Made by a program: the position numbers and the translations under genes. The notes below the pieces were generated by a model. It saw only the letters and a list, made by a program, of their open reading frames with translations, had not been told where the DNA came from and did not search any database. 64,000 bases of DNA from Anthopleura xanthogrammica (Eukaryota > Cnidaria > Anthozoa > Actiniaria > Actiniidae), in contig OZ025215.1 of the NCBI GenBank assembly GCA_964019055.1, positions 5,373,770 to 5,437,769 of the forward strand, written 5' to 3'. Below are positions 1 to 12,800 of the stretch, one piece after another. Position 1 is the stretch's first letter, and every line of letters begins with the position of its first letter.

Positions 1-434
1 CTTCTATATCGTGTAAAGGCACAATTTAATGTGTAACTGTCATTGCTAACAACCGCCAAAGGCAGAAGCACTATAAGGGGGGTTTGGGAGCATGCCTCTC
101 AAAATTTGCTTTAAAATTGAAGACTCTTGGAGATGCATTTCAATTAAAGCTATGACAATCAATGAAAAATTAGTTTTGATTATTAGTTTTATTTCAGTCA
201 AAGTAAGTGGCTCAAAAACCTATGACCCTCTCCCAAAATGGGCTACAAAATCCCAGACCCTCCCCAAATAAGTGCTCAAAAAATTGTGGCCCTCCCCTCA
301 CTCACAGCAGCCCTCCCCCTCTTATCAATGAGTAGTCCTTTATATATCCTGGTATTCTCCTCCCTCTTCTTGAAATGTTTATTTGATTACAATATATTTA
401 TCAAAGCTTTTATTGTTGCTATGTGTTATTGTAG
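1..434. other. Presumed last intron of the transferrin-like gene
   Basis: No convincing coding exon is visible. The stretch ends in a plausible acceptor (tgtgttattgtag, AG at 433-434) directly before the transferrin-like exon, so it is read as intron. The short open frame across 238-513 has no coding character beyond its overlap with the acceptor. Confidence 0.5.
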
Positions 435-847
435 TTGTAACACAAGAGGCATACAGAGATTGCAGCTATGGTCGCAGACCTTCGGATGCTGTCGTTACCA
501 GGGACTCGTCTGATAAAAACAAATTCATCAACATACTCCTCACAGCATCCAAGTACTGTCAGCCTAACACGACAACCAACAACTGTTCCCGTTTCCTGAT
601 ATTTGAATCCAGCAAATATGTTTCAGGAAAAACAAACCTTCTTTTTAGGGACTCCACCAAGAAACTAGTCAGTGTTGGAAATAAAAACACCTACGCCAAA
701 TGGCTTGGAGCCGGTTACATTCACGCCTTGGCGGTCCAGGGAGGTCCTGCATGCACTGTTAGTCCTGAAGTTAGCGCTGCACTATCAAAACCTCTCTCGT
801 ATCTCCTTGTCGTGTGCATCATTCTGGGAAAGGTTCTTTGGATATGA
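435..847 (+). CDS. Terminal exon of a transferrin / melanotransferrin-like protein (partial gene)
   Basis: This encodes the C-terminal end of a transferrin C-lobe, which in the family binds ferric iron outside the cell. Seen: after an acceptor at 433-434 the frame reads VTQEAYRDCSYG, then DAVVTR, a KYC cysteine, RFLIFES, LLFRDSTKKL and TYAKWLGAGYIHAL. The order and spacing match the end of the transferrin fold: a Cys then HAVV-like strand, an F-x-LF strand, LLF-x-D-x-T, and TYExYLGxEY. After one further cysteine the protein ends in a hydrophobic stretch (LSYLLVVCIILGKVLWI) and a TGA stop at 845-847. A C-terminal hydrophobic tail of this kind suggests a GPI anchor, as in melanotransferrin, rather than a secreted serum transferrin. 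The exon is entered in phase 1. Upstream exons are outside the window. A paralogous single-lobe transferrin cannot be excluded. Confidence 0.72.
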
Positions 848-1258
848 AACGCTGTCTAGTCCAGTGACCTTGCATATATAAGCGCTCCCGTGTGCATGCG
901 TTATAGTTTATGAAGTAATGCATGTATTTCTAGTTTGATCGCATTTATAATCGACAAATTATATTTAAAGTGGGACGACGATGAAAATTGAACCTTTTCC
1001 AGACGAGATTATTTCGATGGAAAACTACAAAATTACTTTAGAAAAAAAGAAACCCGATGTTAAAAATAGCTAAAATTCTGAGTTGAATTGTGTAAGAATA
1101 TCGTCCGCCATTAATCCATCTGGTTCCTACCGGTGACGTCAGTTGCTCAACGCTTTGCTTTTAGCGTGCAGGTTTAGGACTTATTGCTACATTCTTGCTC
1201 CACACAGCGGCTTCCTGGCATTATTTTCAAGAAAGAAACCTAAATTACAGAATATCCA
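848..1258. other. Non-coding spacer / 3' UTR of transferrin-like gene
   Basis: AT-rich, with no ORF of coding character. It probably holds the 3' UTR of the transferrin-like gene. No canonical AATAAA could be tied to it. Confidence 0.4.
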
Positions 1259-1323
1259 CATATGGCTCAGTTGGTTGAGCACCGGACTTTCGTGCGGGAG
1301 GTCGTGGTTCGAGTCCCGACCGA

Positions 1324-1381
<58 letters not shown>

Positions 1382-1620
1382 TGCAAACGGTTAGACTTTC
1401 AAGTGGCTCGGATGACCACTTTAAATGGCGGTCCCGTCTCTCCACACTTCATCACTAACCAATATCGGAGGGACGTAAAAGAACCACTGAGGACGTAAAG
1501 AAACCCTGGCAGTGACCACCCTCAGTGTCTACACCTTATATTAACCACCTCTCATGATTGTAAAGCGCCTTTGATTATACATATATAGAAAGGGCGCTAT
1601 ATAAATAATAAATCATTATC
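1259..1620 (+). mobile_element. tRNA-derived SINE
   Basis: The head contains an A-box-like TGGCTCAGTTGG at 1263-1274 and a B-box GGTTCGAGTCC at 1306-1316, spaced as in a tRNA gene (internal RNA polymerase III promoter). The region between and after them does not fold as a full tRNA. A roughly 300-bp body follows and ends in an AT-rich tail (ATATAAATAATAAATCATT). This is the layout of a tRNA-derived SINE; the autonomous LINE partner is not identifiable here. It lies between the transferrin-like gene and gene A. Confidence 0.7.
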
Positions 1621-2600
1621 AAATAAATCATTACATATGACAACACGCCATGAGGGTTACCAATGTTGAGTAATTGACGTTACAAAGAGAATCGTTTGAA
1701 TAATGGCGGAAAGCGAAATCCGAGAAATAAAAATTGTTTTGACGACGTTCCCTTTATCGTACCACAATATAGCTTTAGAATATTAGTGTAAATGCTATGA
1801 GGATATCAAAAATGTAAAAATATTAACTACGTTCATTTCGTTGTCGTCCCACTTTAATTTAGTTGTTTAGTTTCTCACAATATTTTACACTTACTGTAAA
1901 AACGTGAAGAAATAAAAGAATATCGTCAAATGATTGTCATTGAAACTGAATTATAATGAAGGGATGAAGGTTATGCACGCGGGCCTGCAAAATTTGAACA
2001 TGCCTCGATTTGCCCAGTCATGCAGTCCCCTCTTAATAATAGCCAGTCGCTGTGACGGGATTTCAAGCTTTTTTTTTTTTGCTGTATTTTAGAACCGTTT
2101 TGTAAATTAGGAGCATAAGATTTGTCAATTACAGACAACAAACCGTTTGAAATAAAAGACCCTCACCGCGCCTTCAATGGATCGCAGCGGATTAATTTTC
2201 TTTTTGCAGCTCATTTCGCAACATCCCTTTCAGATAGTACACAGTTGACATCTTCTTGTCCAACACTTGTAAAATGAAACCAATATGTCAAAGCCAACAT
2301 TTGCCTATCTATAAATACTTATCTCGTCTGAAGCTATAAAAAAACTGATACTACCGGTACATCAATTCCTAGAAAAAAGGTCACTCTATTGTCATGTTAA
2401 GCTAATTCCTGTTGAAACTCATCAACTTGTCAGCGGAAGAGGTTTATTTTACAAAGATAATAGTATCATATACTATACCTTTTCTCTCTCTAAAAATTCT
2501 GGTTCCATGTTCTGGTATAATTCCTTGCGAGCAGAGTCAACTAGATCCTCTTTCTCGGATCTAGCACTACTACTTACAATACAAGGAATATGAGCAGTAC
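1621..2600. other. Intergenic, nothing recognised
   Basis: AT-rich sequence without ORF, tandem repeat or tRNA signature. A 12-T run lies near 2070. It ends at the 9-bp direct repeat flanking the next element. Confidence 0.4.
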
Positions 2601-2867
2601 CCGGGGAGGGGGGGGGGGTACTCCCTATAATGGACTATAAGGGGGATGCTCCGCCAGAAAGGGGTACCTTTTCCAGGCCGCAGGTATAGAAAAGGGGTGG
2701 CAATTTTTGAGTTTTGGTATAAAAAGGGTTAACTTTTCTTCAAAGGTGTATGAAAGGGATACCTTTTCAGGCAAAAAGGTATATAAAAGGGGTACCTTTT
2801 TGCTGAAATTTGGTATATAAAAGGGTAAGGGGTCGAGAGCCCAAAAACGACCCAAAGTACCCCCCGG
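2601..2867. mobile_element. Non-autonomous TIR element with 9-bp target duplication, copy 1
   Basis: The ends are inverted (CCGGGGAGGG...GGTACT at left, AGTACCCCCCGG at right). The element is flanked by identical 9-bp direct repeats GAGCAGTAC at 2592-2600 and 2868-2876. The interior is a set of diverged short repeats of the form AAAGGGGTACCTTTT. There is no coding capacity; antisense frames across it are fortuitous. A 9-bp target duplication is typical of Mutator-like elements, so a MULE-derived MITE is likely but not proven. A second copy of the family lies at 17341-17531. Confidence 0.7.
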
Positions 2868-2876
2868 GAGCAGTAC

Positions 2877-3187
2877 ATACTACATTAAAAAATAGAGGGC
2901 AAAATATAACAACAAATATGTCTCTTGCGGGAGGGGGGTTACAAACTAGTCTATTTAAAGTCTTCCCGTCCGTAATCGGACGGATCAGCCACTGAAGTAC
3001 TGCTTTCACTTCACGTACCCTCTCCACATATTTTCGTCCCTTCTTCTTTGAGCCAGCCGTGGTTTATTAAAAATCTAAACTCCATTTCTTGGTCAAAGGG
3101 TATGGAGTAATATTACCTAGTATCATCTCAAATTGATGGGAGCATGGATTTTCAATGACTTATAATACCTACTCATTAATCAACAAA
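2877..3187. other. Intergenic, nothing recognised
   Basis: Spacer between two MITEs. No coding exon or RNA gene is visible. Confidence 0.35.
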
Positions 3188-3456
3188 TACAGCTATTTCA
3201 AAAAAGGTTGGTGAAGCTTTTGTTCCTTGTTGCATGTTACATACCAAGCCCGAAATGCACTATGGGTGATGTGAATTCAAGTAGGGAAAGATTACAACAA
3301 TAGGGAATTTTCCCAAACTGTCTCGGCTGCAGGGTTTTCCAGCATATTTTCTTCTGTGCTGATATTATTTACATTTGAATACAATACATTTCAAGCTTGG
3401 TAAGCAACATGCAACGTTCAACAAAACCTTTACTGACCTATTTTGAAATAGTTGTA
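3188..3456. mobile_element. Tc1/mariner-type MITE, copy 1
   Basis: Terminal inverted repeats TACAGCTATTTCAAAAAAGG at left and GAAATAGTTGTA at right, with TA at each edge, which fits a TA target duplication. A second full copy is at 34820-35090 in opposite internal orientation, inside a gene B intron. A fragment of one end is near 17279-17300. The element sits about 390 bp upstream of the gene A start codon. Confidence 0.7.
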
Positions 3457-3841
3457 TTTGAGCTGTTCAAACTCGCTGTCAAAATAGCTTACATGAAGCT
3501 AAGCAAGATGAAATTGATTTGCTTCAATAAACGTTTGGAATTTTTAATAAATTTCCTTCAGAGTAGAGAAAACGCACTCATTGAAATGAAAGCAAAGCCA
3601 AAATAATTGAACCTGGGACCATGTAACCCTGGTAACGATGACGCAAACGCCAAAAAGAAAATGAAACGGGGAAACCCCAAAGATCATTCGTCTGGGGATA
3701 TAAGTTCGATTTGGTTTAAGCTATCATTTGAAATATTGCTGTTTGATAAAAGATGTTAACGCTTCTAGAGATCGTGCAGTAAATCACTAGCACCGCTAGC
3801 CTAGTACATCTTGTTATAAAACAAAAACTAGCTGAACTAGT

Positions 3842-6800
3842 ATGGCCCGGGGCCATTATGAAGATTCGTCCACAGACATCACTGCATCATCATCTGAAGA
3901 TGAAGGTACTGTAACCTACTTTGGCAACTAGTAGAGTTCAATTTATCAGTCATTACTAAAAGAAATGTTGAAGAAAGTTATTACTAAATGTTTGAAACCA
4001 GAAACAAAAATCATCTGGAGTTAATCTTAAGATCCAGATAATAGTCTAACAATATTAAGGAATTATATTAAAATGAAATCACTAAACCCGTGAAATAAAT
4101 TAGACTAATAAAGTTTACTGTAGACCATTAATTTCATGGTTTTCTTTTGTGTCTATTGACTAAGTGAATTACACTTTAACAATAATTTTTATTGCACGGA
4201 TTTAGTGATTTCACTCTGCGAATTAATTTTGTAGGTGTTGATTAGAGCGGTTCTCATTAACCCTTGAAACACACAAGAGTATGTAGCACTATCTCACGAT
4301 AATTATCTTGGGTTTTTTTATTGTGTTTATCTGACTATTACGCAGTTTCAGTTTTATTCAGTTTCAGTTTTTATTTTGCATCTTTTTCTGTCAATATACA
4401 TTTTAATAATATTTACATTTTAATAAACAATCAAATATTTACAGATATTTTGAGATAGTAATGCATATACACTCTAGCTGCAGATGCCATATCAGCCGTT
4501 TGCCTGTTCTTCGAATTCGTTTCATTTGTTCTAAATTTCATCACTGAATTATTTTATTTGACGTTTTTGGATTTGGTGCAAGAGATTTATTTGCAGATGT
4601 ATAAATCTCAGCTGGGATCAAAATTAGCGAAAAGTCTGTCTGCAGAACACAGCCGACCATGCAGCCTGATAGAGTGCTTACACTGTCCATGAAAGAATTT
4701 CAAAGTTATTATTGCCTAACAGTTGTTATCTAGTAACTATTTAGTCACCATCACTCAACCAGAAAAGTCTTTAGCAATACACTAGGGACACCAAATGAAT
4801 AGAGACTTGAACCATTATCAATAGTTTTATTTGTTCCGTGTACTTTTGCGGTTTAGTGATAGTGACTAAATAGTTACTAAATAACAACTGTTAGGCACTA
4901 ATAGCTTTAATCTTATTTCATGGACATAGTGTAAGCACTCTATATTGGGGTTTTAATAGATGATATAATAAAATATGGGCTCTATGTTCAGAGGTGGCTT
5001 TTAAAATGATGAAGTGGTACGTGACGGAAGTAATGAAGCATTCATAAAGTAGCTGTTTTAGAAATTTGTCCTATTTTGAATTGTCTTGGTGTGTATTTGA
5101 AACGCTGACCTACCGAAAACGATAAAGCAGCTGGCAAGCGACAATTGCCACATTTTCCAGCTCCCAAGATATAAAATACACCACATGTTATTAAGATTTT
5201 TAAGAAATTTTCCGCATCGTAAATCATTTGATCAGGGAAATGTTCCGCCACCGGGTCATCAAGGTCAACCAAAACACAATTTAATTGGTTGTTTAACTGA
5301 TTGACAGTTTTGACAGTTCCTTCCTGCATATTCTAAGTTTCAAGGAAACAATGAGTGACTTTGAGAAAAGCAGGGATACTGATAGACCCTTTTCGAACAT
5401 GGCGCCGATGACGTCAAACGAGGATAGATCCTGGGATGTCCCGAATGTTGTTAGTGAAACCTTGTTGTTTCGACTCTTCCGAGTTCGTGTAAATAAACAT
5501 ATTTTTTCAGATTTTTTCATGTGGATTGCTCTTTTTACTTGATAGAAAGGTATTCCGATCATCGACCAATGAAATCAAAACAACTTCGGCTTAAGAAGGT
5601 GTCGTGAAATGTGCGAACTGCAAAGTCGCTAAATTAACACGCGTACGTCGCCGAAATTTCATGTAATAAGGTATTCACATGTAATAAGGTATTCACATGT
5701 AATAAAGTATTCACATGTAATAAGGTATCCACATGTAATAGGGTATCCACATGTAATAAGGTATCCACATGTAATAAGGTATCCACATGTAACAAGGTAT
5801 CCACATGTAATAAGGTATCCACACGTAATAGAGTATCCACATGTAATAGGGTATCCACATGTAATATGGTATCCACATGTAATAGGGTATCCACATGTAA
5901 TAGGGTATCCACATGTAATAGAGTATCCACACGTAATAAGGTATCCACATGTAATAGGGTATCCACATGTAATAAGGTATCCACATGTAATAGGGTATCC
6001 ACATGTAATAAGGTATCCATGCACATGTGATAGGGTATCCACATTGGCCTTCAAAACCTACAAACACTAAAAATACTATTGGGTATGCTCATACTAAGTA
6101 TCGGGTATGCTCGTCGGAAATGGATAAAAATACCTAAAAGATTCAAAAATGGACGTGGCTGGACATTTCAACCACTAATAGAAGAGATATGTCACACAAA
6201 CTGAAAATGGCTGTTGAAATGTTTTCCTGGTTATAAGATTTGCCCGGAGTTGGTACTCTTAACCCTACACCCCTCCACCCCACGGGCCCACTAGCAAAAA
6301 AAAAACAGGATCCGCCTCAAGTTCAAGTTTTATTGGGTAGTTTGTTCCAAAGCGATGGAGCATAAGAAGAAAAATCTGCATTGATCAGCATTAGTTTTTA
6401 ACTCTTATTTGATGTGTCTTATTTTTGGCTTAACACACAGGTCTCACTCGGAAGAAAAGAAGGCGATCAAAGAAAACGACAATCAATATCGGTGGTCAAG
6501 CAAACCATGTAGCCGTAGGAGTTGATGCAAAAGTAATGACAGCAGCAGCAGAAACAGCTGACATGACCGATAACGCTTTTGATGGTTAGTAATAGATAAC
6601 GAGATAGGGGACTGAGTACCATGCATTACGCAAAGTACGAGCCCATTCAAACTTCCGGACCCTAGAGCGACACTCAATCACATACAACATTGGCATGTTA
6701 ATACTAGGAACTTGAATAGCATCTAATTTATGGGTAACAAGCATATTAAGGTGGCTCCAACTTAATTGGGACTGTATATTCGATTTCGGGAATTTTTAAT

Positions 6801-9800
6801 TAATCGATGCATTTTTAGTCCTATTTTCGTCGCGCCGCTACTTGCACTCAATAGATTTCTTTAAACTCTGCAGACAAAATCATGACAATATTTACCAAAA
6901 ATTTAGAGTGACAAGGAAAACGAACGGCGATTTTTGAGCGAACAGGAGGACAAAACTATGCCAACACAACTGTTAGAAAATCATCCCGTACCGGCAAACG
7001 AGACCCAAAAATATAACAATAGAGTTGATGTTCGTGGGTGTAAATATCTTTTTGGCCCCTCTCAGGCTCATTTTAGCACGAGTGCATCGGGCAAAAATGA
7101 GCACTGAGTCGGGCCAAAAACATATCTACACCCAAGAACATCAACTCTGTTACTATTATAATAACTTTATATGGTATTTATAAAAGGGGAAAAAGGCAAT
7201 ACCGTTTCAAAAATACCTGAACTCTCTTCTACCCTTGAAGGTTTTCTAAGCAATATGTTTAAAAGTAAGTGCTTCTTTCAATTTCTCCATACCCCAGCTT
7301 CTATGGGACTTTTTAACTTTGGCTAGGGATTTCCTCGTTGATAATACAATTTGCAAGCAAATTCAAACATCTTGTTTGCTTGCAAAAATTCACGATCTTT
7401 CAGGAAATGGGTCTTGAAATGGGCTGACTTGTAGTTGCTGTGTGTTAAGTTGCAGCTATTATGCCAGTTAAGGCATTTCAGTGAAGTGAAATCTTTTTCC
7501 GGTTTTACTCTTAACTTAAGCTTAAAAACGCCGCAGAATATATCATTTGTAACTCAGATGGACTGACAGTGTGTAACATCTTACACCAAAGAAAAAGGCT
7601 CGATTCGAAAATCTTAGGGGGCGGCTGCCAACCCACATAGCGAAATCCACTCCCAGTTAAGTTGCAGATTAGGTATAGAAGGTATTTTTATTACCAGATA
7701 ACAACAACAATATAGAAAACATTTGTATAGAAAGATCTCGGGCGCACTAATCTCTCTTAGTTTTCTTTTTTTGTAGCTGCAGAAAAATTGAAAAATCCAA
7801 CCGCATTTCTCGAAGCAGTTGCTAAATGTCGAGGAACTGAGAAGGATAAAATCGAGAGGGATATTTTGCAATATCTTCTACCATACATCGAAGATCATGC
7901 TACCAAGGCGGCAAGCAGTTGTAACGATGCTCTAGAACTGCTTACTAAGTTTTGTTCTCCGGATCTGAAAAGTCCAAGACTTATTATCTATTCCTTAAAG
8001 ACAATGAAAAGGTTACTTCTTCTAGATTTTGGAAACTGTGAGTCGGCAAACGCTCATATTATAGAGGTTGAGAGGATACTGCGCCGGCCCTTTGTCGACG
8101 GCAGCTTTGCCGAAGAGCTTCAGCATATTCAAAGAAGACGTGTTGAAGTATACAACAGTGTCCTAGCTTTGATAATATTGTACCTTGCTAAGGGTCACCT
8201 GAAACCTCCATACATTAACAAGAAAGAAAAAGAAGAAATACGGCATTCCGTAACGAAAAACATCGAGAAAAGCCTCCAACGAAATCCATGTCCCACAAAG
8301 GATCGCTGGCGGTTCTCAATGGAAACAGTTTTGAAGTTGATCGAGCGTTTGTTTGACTACAAGAAATTGAGTCAAATGACCAAATTGTTGGATTTGTGGA
8401 AGGATAATACCATGGAAGCTTTCCTGGAGAAGCTGCAATGCACAGAAAGTGGTTCGGTGGATCGTTTCGTGATCCTGAAAATGCTCCATGGCAAGGTAAA
8501 TACCGCACAATTAACTGAGGTTTTTAAAGTTACCAAATGGAATATAGTATGGTTTAATATGGTAGCAGAACCTTGTATTCATGATGAAGGGTGATGTAGC
8601 GGTAGTGTGCTAGCCTTTCACTGGGTTCTCGGGTTCACAATTCCCTGTACAGTTTTTTAGGTATTTCTCTTGATTCGAGGGTTTTTCTGTGGGTTCTCCG
8701 GTTTTCCCCCCGCCAAAAAAGCCTTAATACGCTCAATACCAGAGGCTGTTTCAGGGTATCAATAACATTTTAAGGTTATTGTTAAGCCAAAAGACCGCCT
8801 AAACTCGCTAGTTACTAATTACGGCCATATTTAATGTACGGAGGCCTTCACAAAACAGCAAGTGTTTCGACACACTATCATCATTATTAGGAACATTATT
8901 TTTTTACTAAGGATACTACCTCTTACCTTACCCCTTATCTATGAAAAGATTATAATTATTTGTTGCTTTTGTTTTTCAGTCGTGTAGCAATGATGGCAAG
9001 TCTTATCGGATTGTCGAGCGTATCATCAAGAACCACGATGTGTTCAGCAAGCAGGGGCAACATCATAGAAATGAAGACTGGCAATTTGTATTGCTCGCTT
9101 GCCAGACACTGCTTCACACCATTAACAGTAGCAAGATTAACAAAGGTATCCAATGATTTTTGAATAAATAGTAGATATGTTGGTAGAAGTTGCACGTACC
9201 AATCAAAAGAAATCTAATCATTTTCAAGTCTTGAAATATTCTTTTTTTATTTGACTTATAGCTACGAGAACCCAAGCAGCTCACTGCCTCGCTAGTTTGT
9301 TATCCGCCAAAGTTTACAGAAAGTCTGCTGTCATTCGCAACATAATTGAAAAACATTGCATCAAGACTTCATTTGCTCGAGACTTGGAATCAAGAAAGAT
9401 TGTTATTGAAAGGAGATTCCAACCAGAGTTACTAGACCAAGTTCTGATAGAACGAGAGGTGTTCATAAAGCAGATCTGTAAGGTCCACGAATCCAAAGGT
9501 TTGGAGTACATCGAAATCATTTATGAGGATGAAGATCGTTTGATAGTACGTGGGTTATACGATTACCAACCTGTAGCTATCACTGTGGCTATCATCAATC
9601 CTATGAAAAAGCTGTATTCAGCTCAGGATCAAGATTTATCATCATCGGAAAGACGTCTGCAAAATGAAACTGCGGTTCTCCAACACCTCAATCAAACCTC
9701 CAACGAGCATGTTTTAATGGTCCACTCCGCTGATACCAAAACACGGCCGTTCCATATGATTTGTGAATACATGCCAAAGGAAGACTTGCTTCACTTTTTG

Positions 9801-12800
9801 AAAATTTGTAAAAAGGAACAAGAACCTCCTTCTTACCGTCAGCTACTTGAAATATGTCTCAAGATATCCAACTGTATGATCTTCATACTTGGGAAGCACG
9901 TCATTCACAACCAACTGCGACCAGAACATGTATTACTCGACGAAAACTTCAACGTAAGAATCACGGGCTTCTTTGGTGCCGAGATTATCTCTGAGAGTCA
10001 AATGAAAAGTGGCATCCAAGGAGAAAAGTTGGGTTTTGAAGACCCATCGCTACGGTTTGCTGCTCCAGAATGTCTTGAAGATGTTCCTTTGTTGTCTCCA
10101 GAGTCTGATGTTTGGGCTTTCGGTGTTCTGATGTACGTGGTCTTCACTTGTGGGGGTACTCCATATGCAAATGAAGATATTAAGGAAATTCATCAACACG
10201 TAAGCATTATACTTTAAATTAATAACACCTGTTAGTACTTACTAAAACATTAAAGGCCAAAGGCCTGATAACCAACCATGCACCGGCGTTTCCTAAATGA
10301 AAAGTAGTGGAATTCAAGAAGGGCGCCGTAATGTTTAGGAGCATGGAAAGTCCCATCGCCAGTTATACCGCGACAAAGTAAATAATATCTTATGTTTGCT
10401 ATCACACTAGTGGCAAGGGGCGTGGATGGATCTTAATGGATCTTAGCGTACGCCATGTACCTGTCACGTTTAGTCCGTTGACACAGCTTTTTACCTAAAA
10501 GTATTTCTTATCTATCTACAGGTCCTCTCGGGCCGAACTCTAACAAAAGATTTCTTGAGAGATGAAATATTTTCTCTGATACAGAAATGTATGGGCAAAA
10601 CAAGGAAAGACAGAATTTCATTTACAAAAATTTCCGAGGATCTTAAAAAACTTCTTTCTGACTGTGATGGAAAAGGTACTTCTACTTTCGTGATAACTCA
10701 TTCCCTATTCTTTATCCCCATTTCTGTTTTCTATTCTTCTTAACGACCAATGACTTCTTCAAATTTTATCGATACATTGAACCAGAGTGAAGTTGGTGTC
10801 AGATTTTTGAGTCAGATTTTTGAGTCAGATTTTTGGATCTGTTGTCAGATTTTTTTCCGGGGGGCGTCACATCAGTTGATCTACAAAGTGCTCTATATTC
10901 GTAGCGAAGTCTCGAATCAAGATAAAACCCTTACTACGCTTTAGATATAAGACAGTTCTTGAAAATGGCGGTCTTCGAGATCGACACAATCACTTCAAAG
11001 AAAACAAACAGGGGTTTCAGATTTTTTGGAGCTGTGTTATCTATACTATCAACGGGACTTCGTGCCACAAATACTTTAGTACCGCTTCCACATATCAGGT
11101 TAAAGCCCTGACACCAACTTCACTCTGGTATACATTGAAAAGGGCTGATCAAAGTCAGGACACGGCTACCTCACAGATCGAATTGGAATTTAGCAGCAAG
11201 AGGGAGGAAACCTGGAAAACCCGGAGAAAAGATCAAACTCCAGCAAACCCTTATCACATGTGATCAACCTGAGTCCAGGAATAGCTGAACCCGACTGACC
11301 CAGATCAGAGGCGAGCTAGAGGCGCTAAGCAAACAAACAAAATGTTAAGTCTACTATTTCTTTCGTCACAGGTGCAGACGAACGTCTCAGAATTCTCGAA
11401 CCTGTGCCAAAGGAAAACGGAGATACTCAAGATGAAGACCTTGCAGAGCTGGTTTCGGTAACTAAAGATACCATTACTTTTGACAATGAATTGTTTAAAC
11501 CGCAGAAAGAGAATTTGCCATATATGCGGATCCGTGTGGATGGGAGATGAATCTACGCAGTTTTCACAATATTTATTTCCACTTGTTCTTATTTTTATAG
11601 TTACCAATGGAAGAGGAAAATACTTCCAATACTTCACAGTTGACAGCCAATCCTGTGATATCAAACGCAAAAGCAGGTTTTGAACCTCTGCATAAAAAGG
11701 TAATATTTTAGGATTGTTTGAAAAGTCGGCCGTTGTTGAAATTTACCATTATGATGGTACTCGAAAGATAACCCTAAAGTTTAAGTGACGACAGAAACGA
11801 ATGGGAAACTGGGTGCCGCTCTCTGAGACTTGGCAAAAAGTTCAAAAACTCTATAAATTTATTTTTGTTGTTTTTGTCCTCAAGATGTTCATCGGCCGGA
11901 TTCATTGGTTATATTTTCAGAACGAATAGCTGCTTATTCCCTTTTTGCTTACACTAACCAATTCTTAATCCAAAAACTCGAGTTGCGCTTTCCTGGTTTG
12001 AAATGCTACCTACAGGAAACGTTTATGGCAATAGTCAGGTCTGTTAGCGAAAAGATCGTGCACTCTTGAGTACAAGTACCAAACTTGGCACAAATGTTCC
12101 TTGGGGCATATTAAACAGATTTAGGGGTGGGTGCCAAAAAATGGTGGTCGGGGGGAAGCACGCCACACTCTCTATTAGATGGATAAACCTTATCAAAACT
12201 TATATGAAACAAAAATAATTTCTTCAAGCTCTAGCGCTAACATGGAAGTGCTGTTTAAGAAAGTCAGAATAGCGTTTACAGTTTTTTTGGTATCTCTTTT
12301 TGTTGCAGAGATATCAAAACTTTTCCAAATATGCAAATTACAAGAGGTTGTTCAGTATTTTATCTTTACATCAGTTGTATAGTATCTTGACAACTGTCTA
12401 CCGATATATAGGGGCATTTCCAGTGCCAACCCTTACTCGATTCTGTCAAGGGCTATAAGGCGTTGACCACATAACTGAACTAACTTGATACTTATCATGA
12501 GTACGTACAAAACGTCCCAACAGTTTTGTTCAAGATTGCAACTTGAACGGTGTCGGAACAGTGGGTAGCCAGTAAAAGTTCTGAATAAAGTTAAAATTTC
12601 TTTTCTTTTCTAATTTTCTGTAATAACTTTTTTTTTCTGTGATAACCCTCATTAATTTCTCCTGTTTCTTCGAAAAGATGAAACGGCAACGAACGTTCCC
12701 ATCCAGAAAAGAATTCCTTGTGGACTACAGTAAGGGACACTTGGAGACATTAAGGTCATTGGATCATCCGCATCTTGCCAGGATTGTAAAAGATAAGAGA

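Noticed and set aside
383..847. A complete small gene starting at the ATG at 383
   Set aside because: Transferrin similarity begins only after the acceptor at 433-434; the upstream codons are hydrophobic intron sequence.
1259..1340. Functional tRNA gene
   Set aside because: A and B boxes are present, but the body continues as a SINE with a long tail and a complete cloverleaf could not be formed.
5634..6067. Three overlapping antisense ORFs rich in Trp-Ile-Pro-Tyr or Cys-Gly-Tyr
   Set aside because: Products of the 18-bp minisatellite, where all three minus-strand frames lack stops.
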